Below are positions 36,478 to 45,907 of a DNA stretch of 51,560 nucleotides, one piece after another. This DNA comes from an uncultured Lachnospiraceae bacterium (lineage in GTDB: Bacteria > Bacillota > Clostridia > Lachnospirales > Lachnospiraceae). The notes beneath the pieces are model-generated. The model saw only the letters and a program-made list of their open reading frames with translations. It ran no database searches and was not told where the DNA came from. The translations under genes and the position numbers were made by a program. Position 1 is the first letter of the stretch. Each line of letters starts with the position of its first letter. The DNA lies in assembly GCA_910586715.1 (NCBI GenBank), contig CAJUJG010000009.1, forward strand, positions 3,698 through 55,257, in the 5' to 3' direction.

Positions 36478-36494
36478 TAATATCACCCGTTATT

Positions 36495-37697
36495 TTATTT
36501 CAAAACACCCCGACGCGTGTAGGCATACCCTGCTCCCGGACGAATAATAGGCGCTATGCTGAGCGGACCCTCCTGCTGCACACGCACCTCTCCCTTCAAA
36601 AGCCCCTCACAAAAGCTGTAAAGTCTGTCCGCTGCCTCATGCGGGTTCCAGGCATCTGTCATTGTCCGGTACGCATTTGTTCCAAGACGCCGACAAAGTG
36701 ATGCGTCCTGGCAGAGTTGCAAAACATACGCCTGAAATTCCCTGAAATTTCCCGTTTTATATACAAGCCCGTTTTTTCCATGCTTTAACAGAAACGGCAC
36801 CGCCCCGATACCGTGCCCTGCCACAACCGCACACGCGCTGTTCATCGCCTCATTCAGCACAGCGCCCCAGCCCTCCAAATAATTGCTGGTAAACAGAAAA
36901 ACATCCGCCTGCTCCATAAATTCCCTGACACGCTGCGGCGGCAAAAAACCATGAAACGTCACCGCATCCGTAAGCCCGTAACGCTCCGTCATCTGACGCA
37001 AAGACTCCTCCAACTCTCCGCCGCCCACCATATCAAGATGAAACGAAATCCCCTGCCGCTTCAGATACCGCGCCGCCTTTATGGCATACTCCGGATGCTT
37101 CAGCTTTAAAAATCGTCCCGCCCACAAGACATGAACACACGTTCCGCTTTCATCCTCTACATGCCGCTTTTGCAGAAACAATGCATCCAAATCATACCGA
37201 TTGACCGTCGGGAAATATCCCCACACAAACTTTTTCCCCGGATACGCATGTACAATCGCAAAATCCGATGCCACATACGCCCCGTGGCATAAAAGATACA
37301 CCGGCGCATCGGCATACTGCGTGTGGTCCTCATACTTCTTCTTCCTGCCGCGCGGTGAAATCGACTTCCACTGCCCCTCGCGGTAAAGCCGCTCGCTCGC
37401 ACGAATGACAATCTTCCCCGCGTTTAGTCTCGGCTTAATATAGCTTTCATCCTCAACTCCGCCAAACACGACAATATCGCTCTCCAGCATTAAATCCGCA
37501 CACGACGCTTCTTCCTCATAGTAAAGTTTCAGGTAAGGAATATCCGAGACCTCGCTTCCCCACCCCATCTTCACCCTGTCTTCCTCCATTGGTGACGTCT
37601 GAATAAACGCAAAATCTGCTCCCAGCCGCTCATACAGCGCATTCGACATCGGAATCTGATGGTGGTTGATATAATTAGACACTATGGTTAATCTCAT
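36495..37697 (-). CDS. GT4-family glycosyltransferase
   Basis: A 400-residue GT4 enzyme. The N-terminal domain starts MRLTIVSNYINHHQIPMSNAL, a variant that keeps the acceptor loop. The donor domain has WAGRFLKLKHPEYAI, GFLPPQRVREFMEQADVF and the E-x7-E motif in LEGWGAVLNEAMNS. Start at 37697 with GGAG; it overlaps the end of the upstream GT4 gene by 23 bases, so the two are coupled. The donor is unknown. Confidence 0.85.
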   Translation of the reverse strand: MRLTIVSNYINHHQIPMSNALYERLGADFAFIQTSPMEEDRVKMGWGSEVSDIPYLKLYYEEEASCADLMLESDIVVFGGVEDESYIKPRLNAGKIVIRASERLYREGQWKSISPRGRKKKYEDHTQYADAPVYLLCHGAYVASDFAIVHAYPGKKFVWGYFPTVNRYDLDALFLQKRHVEDESGTCVHVLWAGRFLKLKHPEYAIKAARYLKRQGISFHLDMVGGGELEESLRQMTERYGLTDAVTFHGFLPPQRVREFMEQADVFLFTSNYLEGWGAVLNEAMNSACAVVAGHGIGAVPFLLKHGKNGLVYKTGNFREFQAYVLQLCQDASLCRRLGTNAYRTMTDAWNPHEAADRLYSFCEGLLKGEVRVQQEGPLSIAPIIRPGAGYAYTRRGVLK

Positions 37698-38976
37698 AAT
37701 AAATCTCCATAAGCCGGTTGTAATTCGTATCCGGATTGTGTGTTTTCATCGCGTGCGCCCGCGCGTTCGCGGAAAAATACATCGCAAGCTTATCGTCCTC
37801 AAAAATCTGCAAAATCGCATCCTTTAGACGTTTTGGCTTATCCTTCGGATAAAGCAGCCCGTCCTTTTTGTCCGTCAAAAGATTGTGCACGCCGCCCACA
37901 TCCGCGGACACGACCGGCACACCAAGAAGCATCGCCTCCCCCACCGAATTGGGCGAATTCTCAATTGCCGACGGACATAAAAAAACGTGCGTTTTTAAAA
38001 ATCGGGCGCACATACGGTCGGAGTGCAGACGCCCGACAAACTTGATATGATCCTCAAGCTTATGCTTTTTAATCTGACTTAACAGATATTTTCCGTAACC
38101 CGACAAACGGATTTTGTCGCGCAAGCTCCCATGTGCCGTAATAACGTCTCCCGCCACGTAAACCGTCGTATTTTCGTACTCCTCAACGATTTCCGGAAGA
38201 ATGTCAAGCACATAGTGAAGCCCCTTAATCGGATAGTTGCCCTGACTTAAAAACAGCGAAAAATGCTCAATTTTATCAATATTCCACGTATTGCTGTAAA
38301 ACTCACTGCGAAGCGTTTCATTCATAAAATGATACTTTGCCTGCGGCGCAAGCTTCTTTGTCATTTCCCGGTCAAAGTCCGTTCTTCCCGTAACATGACC
38401 GACAAGGGAAAGCGCTTCTGTCTCAAACGCCCCGCGCTTTCGAAACTTCTCCTGCTGCTCAAACAGACCATCCTTTTTCAATATATCCCGCACCGTCTTT
38501 TTTTTCTGTGCCGCAAGCGGCAAATCCGCCATATACACATCGGCAATCGCACTGCAAAGCCCCTGTATCCCAATCAACGTCCGCTGCGGATTATGAAACG
38601 CCTTCACCGCCGCAAGCGTATGCGGAAACTCCGTTCCGAAAATATGAAGCACATCCGGTTTAAAGTCCTCCATAATCGCGCCAAGACTCTCCTCCAGCCC
38701 TGCATCATACTTCTCGGGATGCGCCGTATCCTCCCTGAAAATATAGTAATCAACCGTATCCGCCTGATCTTTCACAAACAATGACTTGTCCGTCTTTACC
38801 ATATCCAAATCAGACGACGCCGGAAAGCAAATCGCAAGCGTTATATCATGCCGGCTGCGGTTTAAAATCAATTTACTTGCAAGCCCCGAAAGCCACCCCT
38901 CCTTGACAATAATCTTCTGTCCAAGGCTTTTCGCGATAAACGGGAGCATAATATTGCACAGCCATAACACTCTCAT
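37675..38976 (-). CDS. GT4-family glycosyltransferase
   Basis: A 433-residue GT4 enzyme, a little long for the family. It has HIFGTEFPHT in the acceptor domain, a long central insertion rich in Lys, and the donor site IENSPNSVGEAMLLGVPVVSADVGG. The N-terminus (MRVLWLCNIMLPFIA) is hydrophobic but is a Rossmann strand, not a signal peptide. The ATG at 38976 overlaps the stop of the preceding GT2 gene by four bases. Function beyond glycosyl transfer cannot be assigned. Confidence 0.85.
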   Translation of the reverse strand: MRVLWLCNIMLPFIAKSLGQKIIVKEGWLSGLASKLILNRSRHDITLAICFPASSDLDMVKTDKSLFVKDQADTVDYYIFREDTAHPEKYDAGLEESLGAIMEDFKPDVLHIFGTEFPHTLAAVKAFHNPQRTLIGIQGLCSAIADVYMADLPLAAQKKKTVRDILKKDGLFEQQEKFRKRGAFETEALSLVGHVTGRTDFDREMTKKLAPQAKYHFMNETLRSEFYSNTWNIDKIEHFSLFLSQGNYPIKGLHYVLDILPEIVEEYENTTVYVAGDVITAHGSLRDKIRLSGYGKYLLSQIKKHKLEDHIKFVGRLHSDRMCARFLKTHVFLCPSAIENSPNSVGEAMLLGVPVVSADVGGVHNLLTDKKDGLLYPKDKPKRLKDAILQIFEDDKLAMYFSANARAHAMKTHNPDTNYNRLMEIYYEINHSV

Positions 38977-39791
38977 AATGACCCCTCTCTTCCTTTCCTT
39001 TTATAGAATAAGGTTTTTAACTTATTGTATCCTGCTGACAAAAACCTGTTGTTTGCAATCATGGTTCGAAGCGGCGCCAGACTCAGAAACATAATCAGTC
39101 TGTACTTCCCTGCCTTTTTCCGCCCCATATACATCCTGGTAATCTCCTTGTGCTGCTTTGCCGAACGTCTTTTATTTTCTTTCGTCTCCGAATATCCGCC
39201 GCCCTCGTACACAGCAACCGTCACAGGCGCATAACAAATCTTTGCCTTTTTTTCATAAAAGCACCATAAAAAATGCTCATAGTCCGCGCGCACATTATAC
39301 CTTGGCTCATACGCCCGCTCTTCAAACATCGCGCGGCTGTAAAAGCAGGTCTGATGACAGGGAACATTTCGATAACACGTGAAATCATTTATTTCGGGAG
39401 AAGCGGCAATGACCGTCGCAAGCCCTTTATGGTAAAGATTCCCGTAAACAATGTCCGGTCTGCGCTTCTCTTTTAGTATAACACTTGATATTTTATCAAG
39501 CACCCGATTATCATAGAAGCTGTCACCTGCATTCATAAAAATAAAATAATCGCCCTGCGCAAGCGCCACCGCCTGATTCATAGCGTCATAAATCCCGCTG
39601 TCCGGACTTTGGTAAATATGAAGCCGCACATCGTCTACAGCCGCCGAAAGCGCCTCCACGCAGCCATCCGACGAACCGCCGTCCTTTATGACAATCTCAT
39701 ACTCCTGATAATGCTGTGCAAGCGCACTCTCCACAGTTTCGCGAAGGCGTCCGCCTGCATTCAGGCACACAATGATAATGCTGAACTTCAT
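38973..39791 (-). CDS. GT2-family glycosyltransferase
   Basis: A 272-residue GT2 enzyme of the WcaA/EpsH kind. It has IIIVCLNAGGRLRET at the start, KDGGSSDG near residues 36-43, the region SGIYDAMNQA, and a metal-site equivalent FMNAGDSF in place of a plain DxD. CHQTCFYSR is also typical of this group. The start at 39791 has GGGGG seven bases upstream; a start four codons earlier is possible. It ends in a 4-base overlap with the next gene. Confidence 0.82.
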   Translation of the reverse strand: MKFSIIIVCLNAGGRLRETVESALAQHYQEYEIVIKDGGSSDGCVEALSAAVDDVRLHIYQSPDSGIYDAMNQAVALAQGDYFIFMNAGDSFYDNRVLDKISSVILKEKRRPDIVYGNLYHKGLATVIAASPEINDFTCYRNVPCHQTCFYSRAMFEERAYEPRYNVRADYEHFLWCFYEKKAKICYAPVTVAVYEGGGYSETKENKRRSAKQHKEITRMYMGRKKAGKYRLIMFLSLAPLRTMIANNRFLSAGYNKLKTLFYKRKGREGSL

Positions 39792-39825
39792 GCCAACCCC
39801 CATGCCTTTCTTATTTTGTATAAGC

Positions 39826-40959
39826 CTATTTAAAAATATATCGTTCCTCAAACAGCCACATACGATACGGAAGCAGTCCGACACCCTCCTGATGCGCACT
39901 GAGCAAAAACAGCAGAAAATACAGCACACATGCCGCAAATACCGCAATCTTCCATTTCATCTTCACTGATTCGTCTTCTATGTTTTTGAAAATTAACGGT
40001 ATCATCAAAAGCTGTGACACGCTGAAATAATACACAATCCTTGTCACCACAGGCAGAAACGAAAAAAACGTCGACGCAAGAAACGCCAAAAAATGCAGCT
40101 GTCCGTAAAACCGAATGGTCCTGCCATCTGCCAACGAGGCAAACGCACTGCCCTTATAACGCACAAACCACAAATACATTCCCAAAACCAAAGCCACCCG
40201 CAGCACACTTGTCGGACTCATATCACCGTCAAGATAAATCGTATTTTTGTAGGAGGGATACAGAACCAACGCTAGTTTTAGTAAAAAACCGCGCCCCATA
40301 AAGCACGCCGCACTGGCAAGAAGCCCTAACACATACACCCACCGTTTCCATGCAAACGCGGCAATCCAGTATACCGGAAGCACCAAAAGCACCGATTTAT
40401 GAAACAATGCGGCACAGCCGATAAAAAACACAAAACGGATATAATCCTTCTCCAACACATACCGCATTGCCCCCAACGCCACGGAAAGCGCAAAATAATA
40501 CCGCACCGTATTAAATGTCTGAAAATAAAGTCCGAGTGCCATAAACAGAAAAAAGCTCTGTGCAAAGTCCGCACTGTCCCTGTAAAACACCCATAGAAAG
40601 AGAAGCAGCGTAAAAAATGCAAATAAGGCAAAAACAGCCTCATAACATTCCCAGCCAAAAAGCGTATAAATCAACTTTACTAAATAATTAAAACCCGATT
40701 CCGTAACCACATATCCGCCCACATACGCTTCATGTGCCGTAAGCGTATACTGTGCATAATCGTTTCCAATATCAAACCGAAGCGCCGATACCAAAAACAG
40801 TACGGTAAAAATCCCGCCTAGATACAGACGATTGAGCGCTTTTTGGCGAAGACACGCGTCCTTTTCTGCTCCCGCACAGGCAGGTCTCACATGAAGCGCC
40901 ATAATACACGTTCCAAAAGCGACTGCCATGTAAAACACAATGGAAACTGCCCTTGCCAT
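39826..40959 (-). CDS. epsG: EpsG-family polysaccharide polymerase (Wzy-like)
   Basis: A 377-residue integral membrane protein with about ten helices. The family hallmark lies after helix 2: LRFDIGNDYAQY near residues 62-73, then SGFNYL; FHKSVLLVLPVYW near residue 185 is also characteristic. EpsG proteins polymerise repeat units of exopolysaccharides on the outer face of the membrane. The start at 40959 has GGAGGGG. It sits among the transferases of the upstream block with the Wzz-like protein two genes before it, so these likely serve the same polymer. Confidence 0.82.
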   Translation of the reverse strand: MARAVSIVFYMAVAFGTCIMALHVRPACAGAEKDACLRQKALNRLYLGGIFTVLFLVSALRFDIGNDYAQYTLTAHEAYVGGYVVTESGFNYLVKLIYTLFGWECYEAVFALFAFFTLLLFLWVFYRDSADFAQSFFLFMALGLYFQTFNTVRYYFALSVALGAMRYVLEKDYIRFVFFIGCAALFHKSVLLVLPVYWIAAFAWKRWVYVLGLLASAACFMGRGFLLKLALVLYPSYKNTIYLDGDMSPTSVLRVALVLGMYLWFVRYKGSAFASLADGRTIRFYGQLHFLAFLASTFFSFLPVVTRIVYYFSVSQLLMIPLIFKNIEDESVKMKWKIAVFAACVLYFLLFLLSAHQEGVGLLPYRMWLFEERYIFK

Positions 40960-40961
40960 AC

Positions 40962-41744
40962 TCAAAGCCCCTCCACGGAGCGAATGCCCTTTTTCATCAG
41001 CGCCAGTGCATTTTTCTTTGGAATTTCGGCGCACATCACCTTACCGTGTGCCAAAATAAAGCGCACTGCCATCGGATATGCCAACGCACCGTACAAAAAA
41101 TGATACAACACGCCTCTGTCAAGAAAAAATTTGTCTGTATATCCCTTAAACCATGTTGATTCCCGCTCGCGCTCCGCGCCAAGCTCCGCAGGCACTGCAT
41201 ACACCTTCAGTCCATATTGGATACATTCCTTTAAAAACAGGCTGTCCTCACCGTTACTGTATTTCGCGCCGCCTCCAAACAGCAAAGAAAACGTTACATT
41301 CGACGCGTGAAGCTTTTCCCTGCGCACTGCAAACGAATACGTCGGATAACGCCCCGCATTCCACACATGCACCCGGTGAAATTTCGTCGTGTGGTATGTC
41401 GCACGCGTTTCCCCCACCCGCATATTAAACAGAAGAAAATCCGCCTCAGGATGCTCCTCAAACGCATCTAAAACCTTCTTTTCATATCCCTCGTCATACA
41501 CAATATCCTCGTCCGCAAAGAGCACAATATCCCCTTGCGCCCGCAAAAGCGCATTGTTGCGGCTTAGTCCCACACCCCGCTCCACAAGCTCAAAGCACTG
41601 TATCCTCTTATTTTTGTATCTGTATTCATGATAATCAAAATACTCTGTTTGATTTACAATAATTGCATCGCTCTCCAAATTCATCCGCTCTGCCAACGTC
41701 GCCGTATCCTCATCGACAGACGATACCAATACCTGCAGCTTCAC
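40962..41744 (-). CDS. GT2-like glycosyltransferase
   Basis: A 260-residue GT-A-type protein. It begins KLQVLVSSV, has AIIVNQTEYF, GLSRNNALLRA and FADEDIVYDEGY as the donor/metal site near residue 77, and SYFAVRR-like and FGGGAKYSNGEDSLFL segments that match a recognisable GT2 subgroup of Firmicute EPS loci. I favour the GTG at 41744, just after the stop of the Wzz-like gene, because homologues usually begin at this strand; the ATG at 41768 with GGAGTGA is the alternative. The sugar is unknown. Confidence 0.75.
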   Translation of the reverse strand: MKLQVLVSSVDEDTATLAERMNLESDAIIVNQTEYFDYHEYRYKNKRIQCFELVERGVGLSRNNALLRAQGDIVLFADEDIVYDEGYEKKVLDAFEEHPEADFLLFNMRVGETRATYHTTKFHRVHVWNAGRYPTYSFAVRREKLHASNVTFSLLFGGGAKYSNGEDSLFLKECIQYGLKVYAVPAELGAERERESTWFKGYTDKFFLDRGVLYHFLYGALAYPMAVRFILAHGKVMCAEIPKKNALALMKKGIRSVEGL

Positions 41745-41748
41745 GCTC

Positions 41749-42774
41749 TCACGCCCTTTCTCTTCCATAATACATGTCACTCCAACGCTTATCACACTCC
41801 GTAAGAACTGCCCCCGCTATTGTTCCGCCATGTGTCACCGCATTATTAATTTCATCCGTTATTTTTTCTCTGTATATGATTCCAAATGGTACAACCACTA
41901 ATAATACCGCATTCTCGTCTGTACTGTACTGTTCGCAGGGCAGCAATGCGTCACAATTGATTCCTGCATTAAGCGCTGCAAGCCGTTTCGCAAAAAGTGC
42001 AGCGTCCTGTCCGTCTGAAGCGTCCAGCAGATAAATTTTATCGTGCTCTTTTAGCAGCTCCTGAATCCCCTCCGCCAGTCTGCGCTCCTCTCTGCCCGAC
42101 CGTTCATTGCCGTCTTTATACAGCATTCCCGCCACTGTCAGCCCAAGAAATTTCATAACATCCGATTTTGTATAAAAACGGTCTCCCACTAAAAAGGCAA
42201 GCAGCACAAAAAAGACGCCTGTTCCTGCAAAAATCACTGCACCAAGCAACGCAGCCCTTTTGGCAAACCAATCCGGCTGCTCTTGTACAATACCATTATC
42301 CTCTATCTTATCAATTGCGTCAAACTCCTCCTTGCTATCCGCAAACACCGTTATCGCATGCTCAAAGGCAGCGCTTACTTTTTCCACGTCGCTCTTGTCC
42401 CGTCCTTTTACCGTTATCGTAAGATAACGCACATCCGAAAGAATATCCGCGGTTATCATCTGCTTTACGGCATCCCGTTCGTATGATGCGCCCAGCTGCT
42501 CCATCATGCGCCCCAAAATCAGGTTCGTTGCAATCACATCGTTCCATGTAAAATCATTATAATAATCCTTTGCCTCCAGCCTGCCGTCCGCAAAGTCAAC
42601 ATAATATTCCGTTTCCGCAACAAACATTGCTTTTCCTGATTGATAAAATACAGCAGCGAAATGAAGACCGCTGCCCAAAACGGCACCGGTCACTGCCAGC
42701 AGCAAAAAGCGCGGCAGATTTCTTATAAACGTCACAAGTAACGCCTTACTGTCTATTCCCTGTCGTATAATCAT
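41749..42774 (-). CDS. Wzz-like co-polymerase fused to a degenerate tyrosine-kinase (CpsD-like) domain
   Basis: A 341-residue protein with membrane helices at about 22-44 and 174-197 around an extracytoplasmic domain, the Wzz/CpsC plan. The last 100 residues follow the BY-kinase fold in outline: a strand and loop at DASDGQDAALFAKRL (about 251-265) lie where the Walker A GEGKS/T should be, but the lysine and Ser/Thr are gone. The end (AVLTECDKRWSDMYYG) resembles a kinase tail with few tyrosines. It would set chain length without kinase activity. The start is uncertain (ATG at 42774 or 42783). It overlaps the sugar-transferase gene upstream. Confidence 0.7.
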   Translation of the reverse strand: MIIRQGIDSKALLVTFIRNLPRFLLLAVTGAVLGSGLHFAAVFYQSGKAMFVAETEYYVDFADGRLEAKDYYNDFTWNDVIATNLILGRMMEQLGASYERDAVKQMITADILSDVRYLTITVKGRDKSDVEKVSAAFEHAITVFADSKEEFDAIDKIEDNGIVQEQPDWFAKRAALLGAVIFAGTGVFFVLLAFLVGDRFYTKSDVMKFLGLTVAGMLYKDGNERSGREERRLAEGIQELLKEHDKIYLLDASDGQDAALFAKRLAALNAGINCDALLPCEQYSTDENAVLLVVVPFGIIYREKITDEINNAVTHGGTIAGAVLTECDKRWSDMYYGRERA

Positions 42775-44173
42775 TTTCTTCATCCCTAATCTGATTCGCA
42801 ATTCCCCGCATGGCAGTTGTTTGGTTTGTATCCACTCCCTCTGTACTGTCAGACTGGAACAACACCTTAAGTGTTAAAAGCATCAGCTTCAAGTCAAGCC
42901 ATACGCTGTAATTTTCAATATAAAACAAATCAAGCTTCAACTTGTCATACGGCGTCGTATTATACTTTCCATATACTTGTGCATATCCCGCAAGTCCAGA
43001 CTTCACCTTTGTCCGAAATGTAAATTCCGGCATATCTTCCTGATACTGCCTGATAATCTCCGGTCGTTCCGGTCTTGGTCCAATAAACGACATATCCCCT
43101 GCTAAAATATTAAATAGCTGCGGCAACTCGTCAATCCGCGTCTTTCTGATAAAACGCCCAACCGGCGTAATACGGCTGTCATTCTTTGAAGCAAGCCTTG
43201 CCACACCGTCCTTCTCCGCGTCAATCCGCATACTACGGAATTTCAAAATTTTAAACTCACGCATATCGCGCGTGCACCGCACCTGCTTATATAATATCGG
43301 TCCGCCGTCATAAAGCTTGATTGCAATCGCCGTCAAGAGCATAAAAGGCGATGTCAAAATCACAAGCAGCAACGCACACACAATATCAATAATACGCTTC
43401 ACCAAGCGCTGTTCCACTGTCATGGCATAGTCTCTGACGAGAAGAATCGGCGTATCAAACAAATGAATTTGATCAGCGCCCTGAACCATAATATCAGGAA
43501 TTTTAGGCATAATATATACCCTTACGCCTTTGCTGTAACAGAATTTCAAAAGCTTATTGCGAAGCGCCGTATTCATGTCCCACAGTACAACACCATCATA
43601 ACCGCTTACAATATCCTTTTCAATCGATTTCTGCCCTTCGTTCTCATATATACATTTTGTAATATTATATTTGTCCTTGCGCGTTTCAAACTTGCTCAAA
43701 ATATCATCGACAGGTCGTTCCCCGCTTATAAATAACAGTTGTTTCGGTGGAAAAAACTGCTGATAAAGCCTATGGCTGACAAAGGTCCATACCCCCGCGA
43801 CGGCAATCTCACCAAGCATCATCAAAATTAACGGATATGGCGTGACAAGTTTCAGTGATAACAGCGATATTTGAAAATAAGATACAACATTCGTAAAGAA
43901 TAGTGAAATGACGTGCGAAAAAAATACATCCATCGGTTTTAAATAACCAATTCTTAATCCTCCATATGTAGCCGTAAAAAACAAAAGCAGCAAAAAATAG
44001 ACTGCTGCCAAAAGCCAGAAGCCCTTTCTGTGAAAGCTTCTCCACATACTGCTCTGCATAATGTCATTATAAACCCGATGCCATACATAAATATACAGTA
44101 CTGTCTGAAATGCAAGTCCAATTAAAGACATCTGCAAAATAATTGTGCGTTTTGCCGCCTCAACCCGTTTCAC
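42746..44173 (-). CDS. WbaP/EpsL-type undecaprenyl-phosphate sugar phosphotransferase
   Basis: A 475-residue polyprenyl glycosylphosphotransferase. Four N-terminal helices (first 130 residues) and a CoA-binding-like middle domain precede a fifth hydrophobic segment and the catalytic domain. That domain has FRSM, the Asp-Glu pair in TRIDELPQLFNILAGDMSFIGPRPERPE, and KSGLAGYAQVYGKYNTTPYDKLKLD. It starts a glycan by moving sugar-1-phosphate to undecaprenyl phosphate. I place the start at a GTG (44173), six bases from GGAGG; the ATG two codons earlier abuts that site. A second initiating enzyme of a different class is at 11032. Confidence 0.87.
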   Translation of the reverse strand: MKRVEAAKRTIILQMSLIGLAFQTVLYIYVWHRVYNDIMQSSMWRSFHRKGFWLLAAVYFLLLLFFTATYGGLRIGYLKPMDVFFSHVISLFFTNVVSYFQISLLSLKLVTPYPLILMMLGEIAVAGVWTFVSHRLYQQFFPPKQLLFISGERPVDDILSKFETRKDKYNITKCIYENEGQKSIEKDIVSGYDGVVLWDMNTALRNKLLKFCYSKGVRVYIMPKIPDIMVQGADQIHLFDTPILLVRDYAMTVEQRLVKRIIDIVCALLLVILTSPFMLLTAIAIKLYDGGPILYKQVRCTRDMREFKILKFRSMRIDAEKDGVARLASKNDSRITPVGRFIRKTRIDELPQLFNILAGDMSFIGPRPERPEIIRQYQEDMPEFTFRTKVKSGLAGYAQVYGKYNTTPYDKLKLDLFYIENYSVWLDLKLMLLTLKVLFQSDSTEGVDTNQTTAMRGIANQIRDEENDYTTGNRQ

Positions 44174-44186
44174 TTCCATCCTCCAT

Positions 44187-44948
44187 TTATGTCCGTCTTA
44201 ATACCGCCCGAACTGCCCAAAATAACATACAGTAAATGCTTTTTAAAATTGAAAGCCGCTCCTGTTTTCGATACAAATTCCAAATTCTCTGAATTGATAC
44301 AAGCTTATTTGAAGAAAGTGTTCCCGTACTCCTTCTGTACCGGACAAGGCATTCATCCAGCCCATAGCCCTTTCCGTATCTCTTTAAAATATTCCACCAT
44401 GTTGCCGTATCCTCACTCGCAATGCATGGCATCATAATGTCACAGTCAGAAATAAGATGCCTGTCAATCATTACTGTAGAGGTAAAAATCGTTGTATTTT
44501 TCAATGCCTCCCGATATGTGATTTCAGCCGGCACATGCACAATTTTCCCAAGCCCTCTGCCATATTCGTCAGCAAACTCATAGCCTGTAAATACAAATCC
44601 TTTACCGCCTGCAATAAATGCAAGCTCCTGTGCAAGCTTATTGCTCTCCCAAATATCATCCGCATCCAAAAAACACAAATACCTTCCCCGTGCACATGAA
44701 ACTCCCTTATTCCTGCATTGGGCAGCTCCACCATTAGCCCCCAGTGTAACCAGCCTGATTCTACTGTCTGACTGCATTGCATCTCTTATTACATTACAGC
44801 TGTTGTCTTTTGAACAGTCATCCACCAAAATCAATTCCCACTGCTCATACGTCTGTTCCTTCACATACTGTATTGTCTCCATAATAAAACGCTCTGCATT
44901 ATATACAGGAACCACAATACTCACTAGATTATTTTCTTCAAAACGCAT
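44187..44948 (-). CDS. GT2-family glycosyltransferase
   Basis: A 253-residue GT2 enzyme. VSIVVPVYNAERF starts the GT-A domain, VDDCSKDNS lies near residues 40-48, GGAAQCRNKG near 74-83 and the metal site LDADDIW near 93-99. EDTATWW is a probable catalytic-base region. No membrane helix except a weak hydrophobic tail. Start at 44948 with AAGGATGAG, two bases after the stop of the DPM1-like GT2 gene. It is followed by the initiating transferase gene. Confidence 0.85.
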   Translation of the reverse strand: MRFEENNLVSIVVPVYNAERFIMETIQYVKEQTYEQWELILVDDCSKDNSCNVIRDAMQSDSRIRLVTLGANGGAAQCRNKGVSCARGRYLCFLDADDIWESNKLAQELAFIAGGKGFVFTGYEFADEYGRGLGKIVHVPAEITYREALKNTTIFTSTVMIDRHLISDCDIMMPCIASEDTATWWNILKRYGKGYGLDECLVRYRRSTGTLSSNKLVSIQRIWNLYRKQERLSILKSIYCMLFWAVRAVLRRT

Positions 44949-44950
44949 GA

Positions 44951-45892
44951 TTAAAACTCATCCTTAACAAGATATTTTGGTCTGTCCTTGACCTCCATAT
45001 ACATTTTACTCATATATTGCCCCATAATACCGATGCATAAGAGCTGCACACCGCCAATCAGCGAAATAATGCACACCATCGAAGGCCAGCCTGCAACGGG
45101 GTCTCCGTAAATCATCGCACGGATAAAAATAAATGCCATAAACACAAACGCCATTACACAGAAAATAATACCGAAAAACGACGCAATCGAAAGCGGCGCC
45201 GTAGAAAATGCCATAATGCCGTCAAGCGAATACAAAAACAGCTTCCAAAAAGACCACTTTGTTTCTCCCGCCGCCCGCTGCACATTCTCATATTCGATCC
45301 ATTTTGTATCATAACCCACCCATCCAAAAATTCCTTTGGAAAAGCGGTTATATTCTTTCATAGATAAAATAGCATCTGTTACTTGACGTGTCATAAGCCG
45401 GTAATCCCGCGCGCCGTCCACAATCTCCGTCTTTGAAATTTTGCGCATCAGCCCATAAAAACACCGCGCAAAGAAGGAACGAATCGGCGGCTCGCCCTTC
45501 CTATCCACACGTCTTGTCGCAACCGAATCATACCCATCCTCGATATACCCATACATTTCGGGGAGAATCGAAGGCGGATCTTGTAAGTCAGCATCCATAA
45601 GGACCGTAAAATCGCCCCTTGCCTTCTCTAAGCCTGCTATAATTGCAGACTCTTTCCCGAAATTTCTTGAAAATGACACTAAGTGAATCCGTTCATCCAT
45701 CTCACGCAATGCTTTTACTGCTTCTACTGTACCGTCCTTTGAACCGTCATTCACAAATATAAACTCGAACTCCACACCCTTTTGATGGAAAAAGGCTTCC
45801 TGTTTGACCATCTCTTTATAAAACAGCGGAATACTCTCCTCCTCATTATAGCATGGAATAATAATACTCAAAATCTTAGAATACTCTTTCAA
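44951..45892 (-). CDS. DPM1/GtrB-like GT2, polyprenyl-phosphate glycosyltransferase
   Basis: A 313-residue GT2 protein with IIPCYNEEESI at the start, VNDGSKDGT, and the DPM1-type metal site MDADLQDPP near residue 98. Two C-terminal membrane helices lie at about 231-258 and 266-290. It would load a sugar on undecaprenyl phosphate for use by a GT-C enzyme outside. Start is a TTG at 45892 with AGGAGG at good spacing; no ATG lies nearby. It is directly downstream of the small Spo0A-domain gene. It is a second member of this type besides the gene at 17568. Confidence 0.85.
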   Translation of the reverse strand: MKEYSKILSIIIPCYNEEESIPLFYKEMVKQEAFFHQKGVEFEFIFVNDGSKDGTVEAVKALREMDERIHLVSFSRNFGKESAIIAGLEKARGDFTVLMDADLQDPPSILPEMYGYIEDGYDSVATRRVDRKGEPPIRSFFARCFYGLMRKISKTEIVDGARDYRLMTRQVTDAILSMKEYNRFSKGIFGWVGYDTKWIEYENVQRAAGETKWSFWKLFLYSLDGIMAFSTAPLSIASFFGIIFCVMAFVFMAFIFIRAMIYGDPVAGWPSMVCIISLIGGVQLLCIGIMGQYMSKMYMEVKDRPKYLVKDEF

Positions 45893-45907
45893 ACAAATAT
45901 CCTCCTG

